Below the pieces are notes generated by a model. It worked only from the letters and a program-made list of their open reading frames with translations, did not search any database and had not been told where the DNA came from. This document shows, piece by piece, positions 1-6,087 of a stretch of 9,045 nucleotides of DNA. The position numbers and the translations under genes are program-made. The stretch covers positions 1-9,045 of the forward strand of contig DXIA01000151.1 in the NCBI GenBank assembly GCA_019113125.1. Direction: 5' to 3'. The stretch comes from Candidatus Pygmaiobacter gallistercoris (GTDB taxonomy: Bacteria; Bacillota; Clostridia; Oscillospirales; Ruminococcaceae). Position 1 is the stretch's first letter. Each line of letters opens with the position of its first letter.

Positions 1-582
1 GTGCTCGGCGGCCTGTTTGGCTCGACCGGCTGGCTGAGCTATCTTGCCCTGCTGGTGCCGCCGGCGGCGTTCTATCTGCTCAACCGAACCGATTTCGGCC
101 TGCGGCTGCGGGCGGCGGAGGAGAATCCCGCCGCGCTGGTCGGCACGGGGAGAAGTCTTGAGAAAACCCGCCTTATCGGGATGCTGTTTGCCGGTGCGGC
201 GGTCAGTCTTGCCGGGGTCGCCCTCGTGCTGATGCCGCAGGCCGCCACCTTCACTGTGCGGCCGGGCGGGGAGGGATATCTCGCGCTGGCGGCGGTCTGG
301 GCGAGTGGCGGCGGCATCTTCAAGAGCTGCGTCTCGGTGTTGCTGCTCTCAGCGGTGGATGCGCTTTCGGATGTCTGGCAGGGCTTTGCCATTCCGGGAA
401 ACCTGCTCGACGCGCTGGTCTATATCGCCGCGCTCGCAGGCCTCTGGCTGCACGCACATAACCTCAAGCGGCGCGGCAAAGTCCGTCTTCGGATGCAGCG
501 GCAGATCGTGCAGGGGGAAGAACCCGACACCGAGAAAGAGAAAAAACACCGTTTTTTCGCAAAAAAGAAGAAAAAATCCTGA
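1..582 (+). CDS. ABC transporter permease, nucleoside/simple-sugar type (BPD_transp_2), 3' part
   Basis: C-terminal 193 residues of a membrane permease whose 5' end lies left of the window; the GTG at base 1 is probably an internal Val codon. Family members are about 300 residues and pair with a second permease, an ATPase and a BmpA-like lipoprotein to import nucleosides or simple sugars. What is seen: a hydrophobic segment at about residues 11-27, then a cytoplasmic coupling-type loop (DFGLRLRAAEENPAAL, 31-46) resembling the family's 'G-RLRAVGENP-AA' motif, hydrophobic stretches near 58-79, 93-120 and 134-152, and the 'GYLALAAVW' segment (92-100) that matches the family's 'GFIALAAVI'. The end is a charged tail, Lys-rich over residues 179-192, encoded by runs of A and T unlike the GC-rich body. 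A terminator follows at once, so this gene closes an upstream transporter operon unrelated to pyrH. Family call is firm; the substrate is not known from the sequence. Confidence 0.8.
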   Translation: MLGGLFGSTGWLSYLALLVPPAAFYLLNRTDFGLRLRAAEENPAALVGTGRSLEKTRLIGMLFAGAAVSLAGVALVLMPQAATFTVRPGGEGYLALAAVWASGGGIFKSCVSVLLLSAVDALSDVWQGFAIPGNLLDALVYIAALAGLWLHAHNLKRRGKVRLRMQRQIVQGEEPDTEKEKKHRFFAKKKKKS

Positions 583-588
583 GCCGAT

Positions 589-645
589 GAACAAAATGGG
601 CGGGCAGAAGACCTTTGCAGGGCCGGCTGTCCGCCCGTTTTGTTC
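589..645 (+). terminator. Strong intrinsic terminator after the ABC permease gene
   Basis: Bases 589-607 pair with 627-645 to form a 19-bp stem with two G-U wobbles (597/637 and 604/630) and a 19-base loop. The GC core is GGGCGGGCAG (598-607) against CTGTCCGCCC (627-636), followed directly by GTTTTGTT and preceded by the complementary ACAAAAT. This is the usual Rho-independent layout and sits 6 bases after the permease stop. The A-rich left flank means it could also work on the opposite strand, although no minus-strand gene is seen. Confidence 0.85.
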
Positions 646-679
646 AAAGTTTGTTTTCTATTTTTTGGACAGCCGGGTG

Positions 680-708
680 TTTACAAGACCCTGCAACTAT
701 TGTAAAAT
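680..708 (+). promoter_or_regulatory. SigA-type promoter for the pyrH operon
   Basis: The -35 box is TTTACA (680-685, 5 of 6 to TTGACA) and the -10 box is TAAAAT (703-708, 5 of 6 to TATAAT), separated by exactly 17 bases. The region is AT-rich in a GC-rich window and lies just downstream of a terminator. Transcription would start near base 716. The GGAGGG at 710-715 falls between the -10 box and the predicted start site, so it is probably not a ribosome-binding site. The leader to the pyrH start would be about 70 bases and includes the GC palindrome 725-736, which could at best form a very short hairpin. Confidence 0.8.
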
Positions 709-774
709 AGGAGGGACAGAAACCGCCGCCGGCGGCTCTTGACCGGGGCGGGATGACAAAAAATCAAAGCGGAC

Positions 775-788
775 GGTGGTTATTCTTG
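775..788 (+). promoter_or_regulatory. Ribosome-binding site and TTG start of pyrH
   Basis: GGTGG (775-779) is a modest Shine-Dalgarno match six bases before TTG (786-788). The competing ATG at 753 has only GGGGCGGG jammed against it. The codons between them (ACA, AAT, CAA, GGA, TTA) are rare in this window, and I saw no other in-frame TTA codon, so the stretch 753-785 reads as leader rather than coding sequence. Confidence 0.55.
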
Positions 789-1499
789 GAGCTGAAATAC
801 AAACGAATTCTGCTCAAGCTCTCCGGCGAGGCGCTGGCGGGCGACCAGAAGATGGGAATTGACTACAACGTGGTGCTGCGGATCTGCAAGAGCATTAAGA
901 AGGCGCACGATCTCGGCGCCGAGATCGCGATTGTGGTCGGCGGCGGAAACTTCTGGCGTGGCCGGTCGAGCGGGGATATGGAGCGCACCCGTGCCGATCA
1001 GATCGGGATGCTCGCGACGGTGATGAACGCCCTCGCGGTGGCCGATGCGCTGGAGAATCTCGGGCTCGAGGTTCGGGTGCAGACCGCTCTGACGATGCAG
1101 CAGGTCGCGGAGCCCTATATCCGCAACCGCGCCACCCGGCATCTCGAGAAGGGGCGCGTCGTGATCCTCGCCTGCGGCACCGGCAACCCCTTCTTCTCCA
1201 CCGATACCGCCTCGGCTCTGCGCGCAGCGGAGATCAATGCCGAGATCGTCTTTAAGGCCACGATGGTGGATGGTGTTTATGACAAGGATCCTCACAAGTT
1301 CGCCGACGCCAAGCGGTATGACACCCTCACCTTCTCGCAGGTGCTCAGTGATCAGCTTGCGGTGATGGATTCCACCGCGGCGACGATGTGCCGCGACAAT
1401 GCGCTGCCGCTGCTCGTGTTCGATATTTCTGACCCGGAAAACATTGTCCGCGCGCTCTGCGGGGAGAACGTGGGCACATTGGTCAAGGAGGATGACTGA
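786..1499 (+). CDS. pyrH: UMP kinase (uridylate kinase)
   Basis: Phosphorylates UMP to UDP with ATP in the cytoplasm, the first committed kinase step toward UTP and CTP. It is a hexamer of the amino-acid-kinase fold and in characterised bacteria is activated by GTP and inhibited by UTP. Seen here, numbering from TTG 786: KLSGEAL (11-17), the glycine loop [10 protein letters not shown] (50-59), [14 protein letters not shown] (71-84) for UMP and oligomer contacts, [10 protein letters not shown] (131-140) and VDGVYDKDP (161-169). The length of 237 residues matches the usual 235-245. The N-terminus [17 protein letters not shown] lines up with homologues; starting at ATG 753 would add 11 residues with no family counterpart and atypical codons. 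It is the first gene after the promoter at 680-708. Its stop is one base before frr, whose ribosome-binding site is inside its last codons, suggesting coupled translation. The usual neighbours rpsB and tsf are absent upstream. Confidence 0.96.
   Translation: MELKYKRILLKLSGEALAGDQKMGIDYNVVLRICKSIKKAHDLGAEIAIVVGGGNFWRGRSSGDMERTRADQIGMLATVMNALAVADALENLGLEVRVQTALTMQQVAEPYIRNRATRHLEKGRVVILACGTGNPFFSTDTASALRAAEINAEIVFKATMVDGVYDKDPHKFADAKRYDTLTFSQVLSDQLAVMDSTAATMCRDNALPLLVFDISDPENIVRALCGENVGTLVKEDD
1485..1491 (+). promoter_or_regulatory. Shine-Dalgarno of frr inside the pyrH 3' end
   Basis: AAGGAGG lies within the last codons of pyrH and is nine bases before ATG 1501. It sits too close to an in-frame ATG at 1492 and too far from the one at 1510, so it fixes 1501 as the frr start and couples translation of the two genes. 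Confidence 0.8.
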
Positions 1500-1500
1500 T

Positions 1501-2055
1501 ATGAGTGAGATGACCCAAAAATACGAGGCGAAGATGGAGAACACCGTCGAGTATCTCTGCCGGGAGCTCAAGGGAATCCGCGCAGGCCGCGCGAATCCCG
1601 GGATTCTGGACAAGGTCACGGTCGACTATTACGGCACCCCGACCCCGATCAATCAGGTCGCGGCGGTTGCGGTCGCCGAGGCGCGGATCCTGACCATCCA
1701 GCCCTGGGATCCCTCGATGATGCGGGCGATTGAGAAGGCGATTCTCACCAGCGACGTCGGCATCAACCCGACCAATGATGGACGGATCATGCGGCTGGTC
1801 TTCCCGGCGCCGACTGAGGAGCGCCGCAAGGCACTGACCAAGGATGCCCAGAAGATGGCGGAAGAGGGCAAGGTCGCGGTGCGGAATGTCCGCCGCGAGG
1901 CGATGGACAAGTTCAAGGCCAAGAAGAAGGCCAGTGAGATCACCGAGGATGATCAGAAACAGCTCGAAGAAGAGATGCAGAAGATCACCGACAAGTTTAT
2001 CAAGAAGATTGATCAGGTCTGTGAGGAGAAGATCAAGGAGATCATGGAGATCTGA
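1501..2055 (+). CDS. frr: Ribosome recycling factor
   Basis: Works with EF-G to split post-termination ribosomes into subunits in the cytoplasm. The protein is 184 residues, against 185 in E. coli. Family marks visible: helix 1 with KGIRAGRANP (24-33), the domain II entry VDYYGTPTPINQVA (41-54), DVGINP (85-90), and the conserved tail block TEERRKALTK (105-114) and VAVRNVRREA (125-134) that forms the long helical bundle touching 23S rRNA and EF-G. The C-terminal third is highly charged, as expected for the three-helix bundle. The start at 1501 is set by AAGGAGG nine bases upstream, and the gap after the pyrH stop is a single base. The pyrH-frr pair is one of the most conserved bacterial gene pairs. 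Nothing is missing or unusual. Confidence 0.97.
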   Translation: MSEMTQKYEAKMENTVEYLCRELKGIRAGRANPGILDKVTVDYYGTPTPINQVAAVAVAEARILTIQPWDPSMMRAIEKAILTSDVGINPTNDGRIMRLVFPAPTEERRKALTKDAQKMAEEGKVAVRNVRREAMDKFKAKKKASEITEDDQKQLEEEMQKITDKFIKKIDQVCEEKIKEIMEI

Positions 2056-2070
2056 TCAGTTACAAGATGC

Positions 2071-2130
2071 GCCGGGCCGCGCGGGACGGGGGAAGGTGGC
2101 TTTCCCGGTACCTTTGCGGCTCGGTCTTTT
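2071..2130 (+). terminator. Possible attenuator: nested hairpin with T-rich tail between frr and uppS
   Basis: In the 94-base gap, CCGGGCCGC (2072-2080) pairs with GCGGCTCGG (2116-2124) as nine base pairs with one wobble, extendable by a wobble at each end (2071/2125 and 2081/2115). It encloses a second hairpin, GGGAAGG (2090-2096) against CTTTCCC (2100-2106), with a three-base loop. The outer stem is followed by TCTTTT (2125-2130). The layout suggests partial termination or an RNA-processing site rather than a full operon end, because no promoter is visible before uppS. The pairing is seen; the function is inferred. Confidence 0.45.
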
Positions 2131-2149
2131 AGAGAGACGGAGGCGGAGT

Positions 2150-2863
2150 ATGGCGGAGAGCAAAGAGAGCGCCAAGGGACTTCACATCGGCTTTATCATG
2201 GACGGCAACGGCCGCTGGGCACAGCGCCGGGGGCTGCCGCGCACCGCGGGACACACCAAGGGTGCGCAGGTCTTTCAGGATATGGTCAAATACTGCAAGC
2301 AACTCGGGGTGGAGGCGGTCACCTTCTATGCCTTTTCCACCGAGAACTGGAAACGGCCGAAAAGCGAGGTCGACGCGATCATGCGGCTGCTCAAGGAGTA
2401 TCTGCGCCGGGCGTTTGACTACAAAAAAGAGGACAACCGGATCATCATCCTCGGGGACAAAACCCCGCTCAGCGATGAGATCAAAAAGCTGATGGCCGAG
2501 ATCGAGGAGGGTACCAAAGACAACAAGGGCATGACCATCAATGTCGCGATCAACTACGGCGGCAGAGAGGAGATCACCCACGCGGCTCGCGCGCTTGCGC
2601 GGCGGGTGGCAGAGGGAACCCTTGATCCCGATCAGATCGACGAGGAGATGCTCGCCGGCGAGCTCTACACCGCGGGGCAGAAGGATCCCGATTTCATTCT
2701 GCGTCCCAGCGGGGAGAAACGGCTGTCCAACTTCATGCTCTGGCAGAGCGCCTACGCCGAGTTCATCTATATGGATGTGCTCTGGCCTGATTTCACCCGC
2801 AAGCATCTCGATGCGGCGATCGAGGAATACTGCCATCGCAGCCGGCGGTTCGGCGGTATCTGA
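2150..2863 (+). CDS. uppS: Undecaprenyl-diphosphate synthase (cis-prenyltransferase)
   Basis: Condenses farnesyl diphosphate with eight IPP units to give C55 undecaprenyl diphosphate, the lipid carrier for peptidoglycan and other wall polymers. It acts at the cytoplasmic membrane face. The 237-residue protein has all cis-prenyltransferase regions: FIMDGNGRWA (15-24) with the catalytic Asp18, the phosphate-binding RTAGHTKGA (31-39), YAFSTENWKRP (60-70), NVAINYGGREEI (131-142), the IPP-binding RPSGEKRLSNFMLWQ (185-199), and the Glu in AYAEF (204) before VLWPDF (210-215), ending RRFGGI. GGAGG (2139-2143) six bases before ATG 2150 fixes the start. An in-frame upstream extension overlaps frr in another frame and has no family similarity. 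It is downstream of a possible attenuator (2071-2130) and upstream of cdsA, so two lipid-precursor enzymes are adjacent. The isoprenoid units it uses come from the pathway containing dxr and ispG, encoded further along the same unit. Confidence 0.97.
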   Translation: MAESKESAKGLHIGFIMDGNGRWAQRRGLPRTAGHTKGAQVFQDMVKYCKQLGVEAVTFYAFSTENWKRPKSEVDAIMRLLKEYLRRAFDYKKEDNRIIILGDKTPLSDEIKKLMAEIEEGTKDNKGMTINVAINYGGREEITHAARALARRVAEGTLDPDQIDEEMLAGELYTAGQKDPDFILRPSGEKRLSNFMLWQSAYAEFIYMDVLWPDFTRKHLDAAIEEYCHRSRRFGGI

Positions 2864-2877
2864 GCGGCAGCCGCGGG

Positions 2878-2903
2878 CGGACCGGCGGCGTCTTTCAGGT
2901 CCG
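2878..2903 (+). other. Small hairpin between uppS and cdsA
   Basis: CGGACC (2878-2883) and GGTCCG (2898-2903) form a perfect six-base-pair stem with a 14-base loop in the 69-base gap between uppS and cdsA. No T tract follows, so it does not look like a terminator. It may be an RNA-stability or processing element, or chance in GC-rich DNA. Confidence 0.3.
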
Positions 2904-2932
2904 TTATCACCTTGGAAAGGATGGGAACAGAG

Positions 2933-3793
2933 ATGAAAACAAGGGTAATTACCTCCCTGGTCGGCATCCCGATCCTGTTTCTCGCACTCTATTTTTACAA
3001 CCATTTTGTCTTCAACATCATTGTAGCGTTGATCTGCCTGCTCGCCTTCTACGAGATTGTCAGCGCCTTCCGGATCCGCAGCGCGGGCTGGCTGTATTGT
3101 GCGATTGTGCCGATGGCGCTGATCGTCTTTCTCAGCGATCACGACGAGATCCGCAAGTTTATGCCGCTGATCTTCTTTCTCTTCATCGTCTATCTGGCGG
3201 TCTGCGTCATCTTTGAGTTCAAGGAGCTGACCTTCGCACAGGTGAGCGAGGTGATCCTCTTCTGCGGCATCGTGCTGTTCGGGTTCTACTCGATCATCTC
3301 CTTCAAGACCCTCTTTCCGCTCGAGCAGTACGGCTATGATTCGCTCTACCTGATCCTGCTCGGTTTCGGCTTTGCCTGGGGCGGGGACAGCGCGGCCTAT
3401 CTGGTCGGGGTGCGGTTCGGCAAGCACAAGCTCGCCCCGCGGGTCAGTCCGAACAAGACGGTCGAGGGCGCCATCGGTGCGCTGTTTGGCAGCATGCTGC
3501 TCGGCTGTTTCTTCACCTGGATCTACTCGCTGCTGCTGCCGGTGCTCGAAGGGGAGATGAGCTTGATCGGCCCGCGCAACTACCTTCTCGTCTGTGGGGT
3601 CGGACTCATCGCGAGCGTGCTCGGGATGATGGGGGATCTCTTTACCTCCGCCATCAAGCGGCAATGCGGCATCAAAGATTATGGATCGATTTTCCCGGGC
3701 CATGGCGGTATACTGGACAGGTTTGACAGCGTATTGTTTGTAATGCCCTTTGTCTCACTTGTCTCCCGCTGGCTGCCCTTTATTTCGAGATAA
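2933..3793 (+). CDS. cdsA: Phosphatidate cytidylyltransferase (CDP-diacylglycerol synthase)
   Basis: Integral membrane enzyme that turns CTP and phosphatidic acid into CDP-diacylglycerol and pyrophosphate, the precursor of phosphatidylglycerol and cardiolipin. From ATG 2933 the protein has 286 residues, close to E. coli (285). Several hydrophobic segments are visible, at about 8-45, 53-67, 76-95, 105-122, 137-149, 181-203, 216-234 and 267-277. Catalytic marks: WGGDSAAYLVG (149-159), SPNKTVEG (172-179), and the full CDP-alcohol synthase signature at 239-266 containing KRQCGIKD, FPGHGG and DRFD, the metal- and CTP-binding acidic site. The start is chosen because MKTRVIT is the family N-terminus; AAAGGA (2916-2921) is the likely ribosome-binding site. 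In-frame TTG 2912 and ATG 2921 are alternatives that would add up to seven residues. dxr follows 14 bases after the stop. Confidence 0.95.
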   Translation: MKTRVITSLVGIPILFLALYFYNHFVFNIIVALICLLAFYEIVSAFRIRSAGWLYCAIVPMALIVFLSDHDEIRKFMPLIFFLFIVYLAVCVIFEFKELTFAQVSEVILFCGIVLFGFYSIISFKTLFPLEQYGYDSLYLILLGFGFAWGGDSAAYLVGVRFGKHKLAPRVSPNKTVEGAIGALFGSMLLGCFFTWIYSLLLPVLEGEMSLIGPRNYLLVCGVGLIASVLGMMGDLFTSAIKRQCGIKDYGSIFPGHGGILDRFDSVLFVMPFVSLVSRWLPFISR

Positions 3794-3807
3794 CAGGAGG
3801 GAGCAGG

Positions 3808-4962
3808 ATGACAAAACGGATCACGCTGCTGGGGTCGACCGGTTCGATCGGCACCCAGAGCCTCGATGTAATCCGGGCGCAGGGGTATGAGGTCTTTGGA
3901 CTCTCCGCCAATCGGAACGCCGATCTGCTGCTGCGGCAGATCGCGGAGTTTCACCCGAAGGTGGTCGCGGTGACTGATCCTGCGGCGGCGGCCCGGGTCA
4001 AGTCGGAACTTGACGGGATGGCTAGCCCCCCTAGGCTGCTTGAAGGGCCGCAGGGGCTGACCGAGCTGGCGGCGATGCCGGGGGCGGAGATCCTGCTCAA
4101 CGCGGTGGTCGGCATTGCGGGGCTCGCCTCTTCGCTCGCCGCAGTCGAGAGCGGCAAGGACCTCGCGCTCGCCAACAAGGAAAGCCTTGTGACCGGCGGT
4201 GCGCTGGTGACCGAGGCGGTGCGCCGCAAAGGGGTTCACCTGCTGCCGGTCGACAGCGAACACTCGGCGATCTTTCAGTGCCTGCAGGACCCTCATTCGG
4301 CAAAAAAGCTGACCAAGATCCTGCTGACCGCGTCGGGTGGCCCCTTCTTTGGCAAGACGGCGGAGGAACTCAAAAACGTGACGGCGGCCGACGCGCTGCA
4401 CCACCCCAACTGGAGCATGGGCAGCAAGATCACCATCGACAGTGCCAGTCTGATGAACAAGGGTCTTGAGTTGATCGAGGCGGTCTGGCTCTTTGGACTG
4501 CCGGCGGAGAAGGTGCAGATCATCGTGCAGCGGCAGAGCATCATCCATTCGATGGTGCAGTTTGCCGACCATTCGATCCTCGCCCAGCTCGGGGTGCCGG
4601 ATATGCGGATTCCGATCCAGTATGCGTTGACCTGGCCCGACCGGGTGGAGGGCCCTGCGCCGGAATTGGATTTCGCAACGTTGGGCACACTGACCTTTGA
4701 TCTGCCGGATGAGGAGACCTTCTGCTGTCTTGCGGCAGCCAAACGGGCGATTGCGCTGGGCGGTCTTGTGCCCACCGCGGTCAACGGCGCAAACGAGAAG
4801 GCGGTCGAGCTCTTCCTCAAGGGGAAAATCGGATTCCTCGATATCGGCCGGTTTGCCCAGATGGCGGTCGACCGGTTCGCCGACGCGACCGGCAGCTTTA
4901 CCCTCGAGGATGTCTTTGCCTGTGACGCGCAGGCGCGGCGGATGGTGGAAGAATCGGTGTGA
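3808..4962 (+). CDS. dxr: 1-deoxy-D-xylulose 5-phosphate reductoisomerase
   Basis: Second enzyme of the MEP pathway: converts DXP to 2-C-methyl-D-erythritol 4-phosphate using NADPH and Mn or Mg; the known target of fosmidomycin. The protein has 384 residues, as usual. Seen: the NADPH-binding GSTGSIG (9-15), ALANKESLV (120-128), the metal ligands in PVDSEH (Asp149, Glu151) and Glu221 in MNKGLE, the mobile substrate-covering loop HHPNWSMGSK (198-207), and QRQSIIHSMV (241-250). The C-terminal helical domain contains AVNGANEKAVE (324-334) and the closing region rich in Glu and Arg. AGGAGG (3795-3800) seven bases before the ATG fixes the start. It lies 14 bases after cdsA and 73 bases before rseP, the standard cdsA-dxr-rseP order of Firmicutes. 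No missing catalytic residue was noticed. Confidence 0.97.
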   Translation: MTKRITLLGSTGSIGTQSLDVIRAQGYEVFGLSANRNADLLLRQIAEFHPKVVAVTDPAAAARVKSELDGMASPPRLLEGPQGLTELAAMPGAEILLNAVVGIAGLASSLAAVESGKDLALANKESLVTGGALVTEAVRRKGVHLLPVDSEHSAIFQCLQDPHSAKKLTKILLTASGGPFFGKTAEELKNVTAADALHHPNWSMGSKITIDSASLMNKGLELIEAVWLFGLPAEKVQIIVQRQSIIHSMVQFADHSILAQLGVPDMRIPIQYALTWPDRVEGPAPELDFATLGTLTFDLPDEETFCCLAAAKRAIALGGLVPTAVNGANEKAVELFLKGKIGFLDIGRFAQMAVDRFADATGSFTLEDVFACDAQARRMVEESV

Positions 4963-4986
4963 CGAATTGCGGTAATCTGGGGCGGG

Positions 4987-5018
4987 TGTGCGGCAAACTG
5001 CCGTGCGCCGGCCGCACA
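4987..5018 (+). promoter_or_regulatory. Alternative hairpins before the rseP ribosome-binding site
   Basis: TGTGCGGC (4987-4994) is perfectly complementary to GCCGCACA (5011-5018), giving an eight-base-pair stem with a 16-base loop that ends two bases before AAGGAG. The same bases can instead form two smaller hairpins: CGGCA/TGCCG (4991-4995 with 4999-5003) and GTGCG/CGCAC (5003-5007 with 5013-5017), which compete for base 5003. The three pairings are seen; a regulatory switch is inference, and the bases before the dxr stop offer no terminator T tract. Confidence 0.35.
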
Positions 5019-5019
5019 G

Positions 5020-5038
5020 AAGGAGAAGAGATTCTTTG
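5020..5038 (+). promoter_or_regulatory. Ribosome-binding site and TTG start of rseP
   Basis: AAGGAG (5020-5025) lies ten bases before TTG 5036. This choice gives the family N-terminus MIITVLVSILVFGSVIFIHE. The upstream in-frame GTG at 4988 would add an Arg-rich run encoded by the hairpin region and has no Shine-Dalgarno site. Confidence 0.8.
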
Positions 5039-6064
5039 ATTATTACAGTTCTGGTTTCAATTCTGGTGTTCGGTTCGGTGATCTTCATCCACGAGCTGGG
5101 GCATTTTGCCACCGCAAAGCTCTGCGGGATCAAGGTCAATGAGTTCTCGATCGGCATGGGGCCGGCGCTGCTGCGCCACCAGCGCGGAGAGACCCTCTAC
5201 GCGCTGCGGCTGCTGCCGATCGGCGGCTATGTCAGCATGGAAGGGGAGGACGAGGAGTCGGAGGACGACCGCTCCTTCACCAAGGCGAAGGTCTGGAAAC
5301 GGTTTCTCGTCGTCGCGGCCGGCGCGGTGATGAATATGCTGCTCGGCTTTGTCGTGCTGCTGGTTCTCGTCTCGCAGCAGAGCGCGATCACCAGCCGGAC
5401 GGTCAGTCAGTTTGCCGAGAATGCCTCTACCCAGGCCAGTGGGCTGCAGATCGGGGATGAGATCCTCGCGGTCAATGGCCGGCGCTGCTTTATCGCCGAC
5501 GACATCGTCTACGAGCTTGCCCGGACCCAGAATGCCACCGCCTCGATGACGGTGCTGCGGGACGGTGAAAAGGTGGAGCTGCCGGCGGTGCAGTTCTCGA
5601 CCCAGGAGCTCGAGGATGGCACTACCGGGATGGTGATCGACTTCAAGGTCCTGCCGATCGAGAAGACACCGCTCAATGTGATCAAGGAGGCGGGACTTTG
5701 GACCTGCTCGCTCGCCCGAATGATCTTCCTCAGCCTGATCGATCTCGTGACCGGGCGGGTTGCGATCAACAATCTGACCGGCCCGGTCGGCATTGTGACG
5801 GTCATCAGCGAAGCGGCCTCGATCGGCTGGGAGCCGATCCTGCTGATCCTCGCAATGATCACCATCAACCTCGGCATCTTCAACCTGATCCCGTTTCCGG
5901 CGCTGGACGGCGGCAAGCTGTTTCTGCTGCTGGTCGAGGGGATCCGCCGCAAGGCGCTGCCCGAAAAGTATGAAATCTATATCAACCTCGCCGGATTTGC
6001 GGCGCTGATCTGTTTGATGCTGTTTGTCACCTACAACGACATCGCCCGGCTGATTACCGGGTGA
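5036..6064 (+). CDS. rseP: RseP-type site-2 intramembrane zinc protease
   Basis: M50B metalloprotease that cuts transmembrane substrates such as anti-sigma factors and leftover signal peptides (RasP/RseP family). The 342-residue protein starts with a transmembrane helix carrying the zinc site HELGH (19-23, catalytic Glu20). Next come PIGGYVSMEGEDEESEDDRSF (61-81), the conserved membrane-associated loop with its acidic stretch, a second helix (about 91-113), one PDZ domain (about 117-190, with SGLQIGDEILAVNG at 135-148), LTGPVGI (247-253), and the third zinc ligand region NLIPFPALDGG (283-293, Asp291). A final hydrophobic segment lies at about 315-333. A single PDZ and this length are typical of Firmicutes; E. 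coli RseP has two PDZ domains. TTG 5036 is chosen as start from AAGGAG ten bases upstream and homology. Its stop (6062-6064) is 23 bases before ispG. Confidence 0.95.
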   Translation: MIITVLVSILVFGSVIFIHELGHFATAKLCGIKVNEFSIGMGPALLRHQRGETLYALRLLPIGGYVSMEGEDEESEDDRSFTKAKVWKRFLVVAAGAVMNMLLGFVVLLVLVSQQSAITSRTVSQFAENASTQASGLQIGDEILAVNGRRCFIADDIVYELARTQNATASMTVLRDGEKVELPAVQFSTQELEDGTTGMVIDFKVLPIEKTPLNVIKEAGLWTCSLARMIFLSLIDLVTGRVAINNLTGPVGIVTVISEAASIGWEPILLILAMITINLGIFNLIPFPALDGGKLFLLLVEGIRRKALPEKYEIYINLAGFAALICLMLFVTYNDIARLITG

Positions 6065-6087
6065 GCGGTGCGAAAGGACTGGAAAAG

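Noticed and set aside
709..715. AGGAGGG as a ribosome-binding site for a small leader gene
   Set aside because: It falls between the -10 box and the predicted transcription start, and no start codon lies at a suitable distance downstream.
1844..2149. Upstream in-frame extension of uppS overlapping frr
   Set aside because: The extension is an Arg/Ser-rich out-of-frame reading of frr; the true uppS start has GGAGG at 2139-2143 and a family-like N-terminus.
2129..3703. Minus-strand open frame of 524 codons opposite uppS and cdsA
   Set aside because: Shadow of the GC-biased codons of uppS and cdsA; low-complexity Asp/Glu/Arg/His composition, no recognisable domain.
4988..5035. Upstream in-frame GTG extension of rseP
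   Set aside because: It encodes an Arg-rich segment from the hairpin region, has no ribosome-binding site, and would precede the conserved N-terminal membrane helix.
3679..5157. Minus-strand open frame of 492 codons opposite dxr
   Set aside because: Spans dxr and parts of cdsA and rseP antisense; composition is that of a reverse-frame shadow and no start context or family is evident.
6061..6087. GTG start for ispG overlapping the rseP stop (GTGA)
   Set aside because: The overlap is attractive for coupling, but no Shine-Dalgarno match precedes it and the extra nine residues are absent from the family; ATG 6088 has AAAGGA at a good distance. It remains possible.
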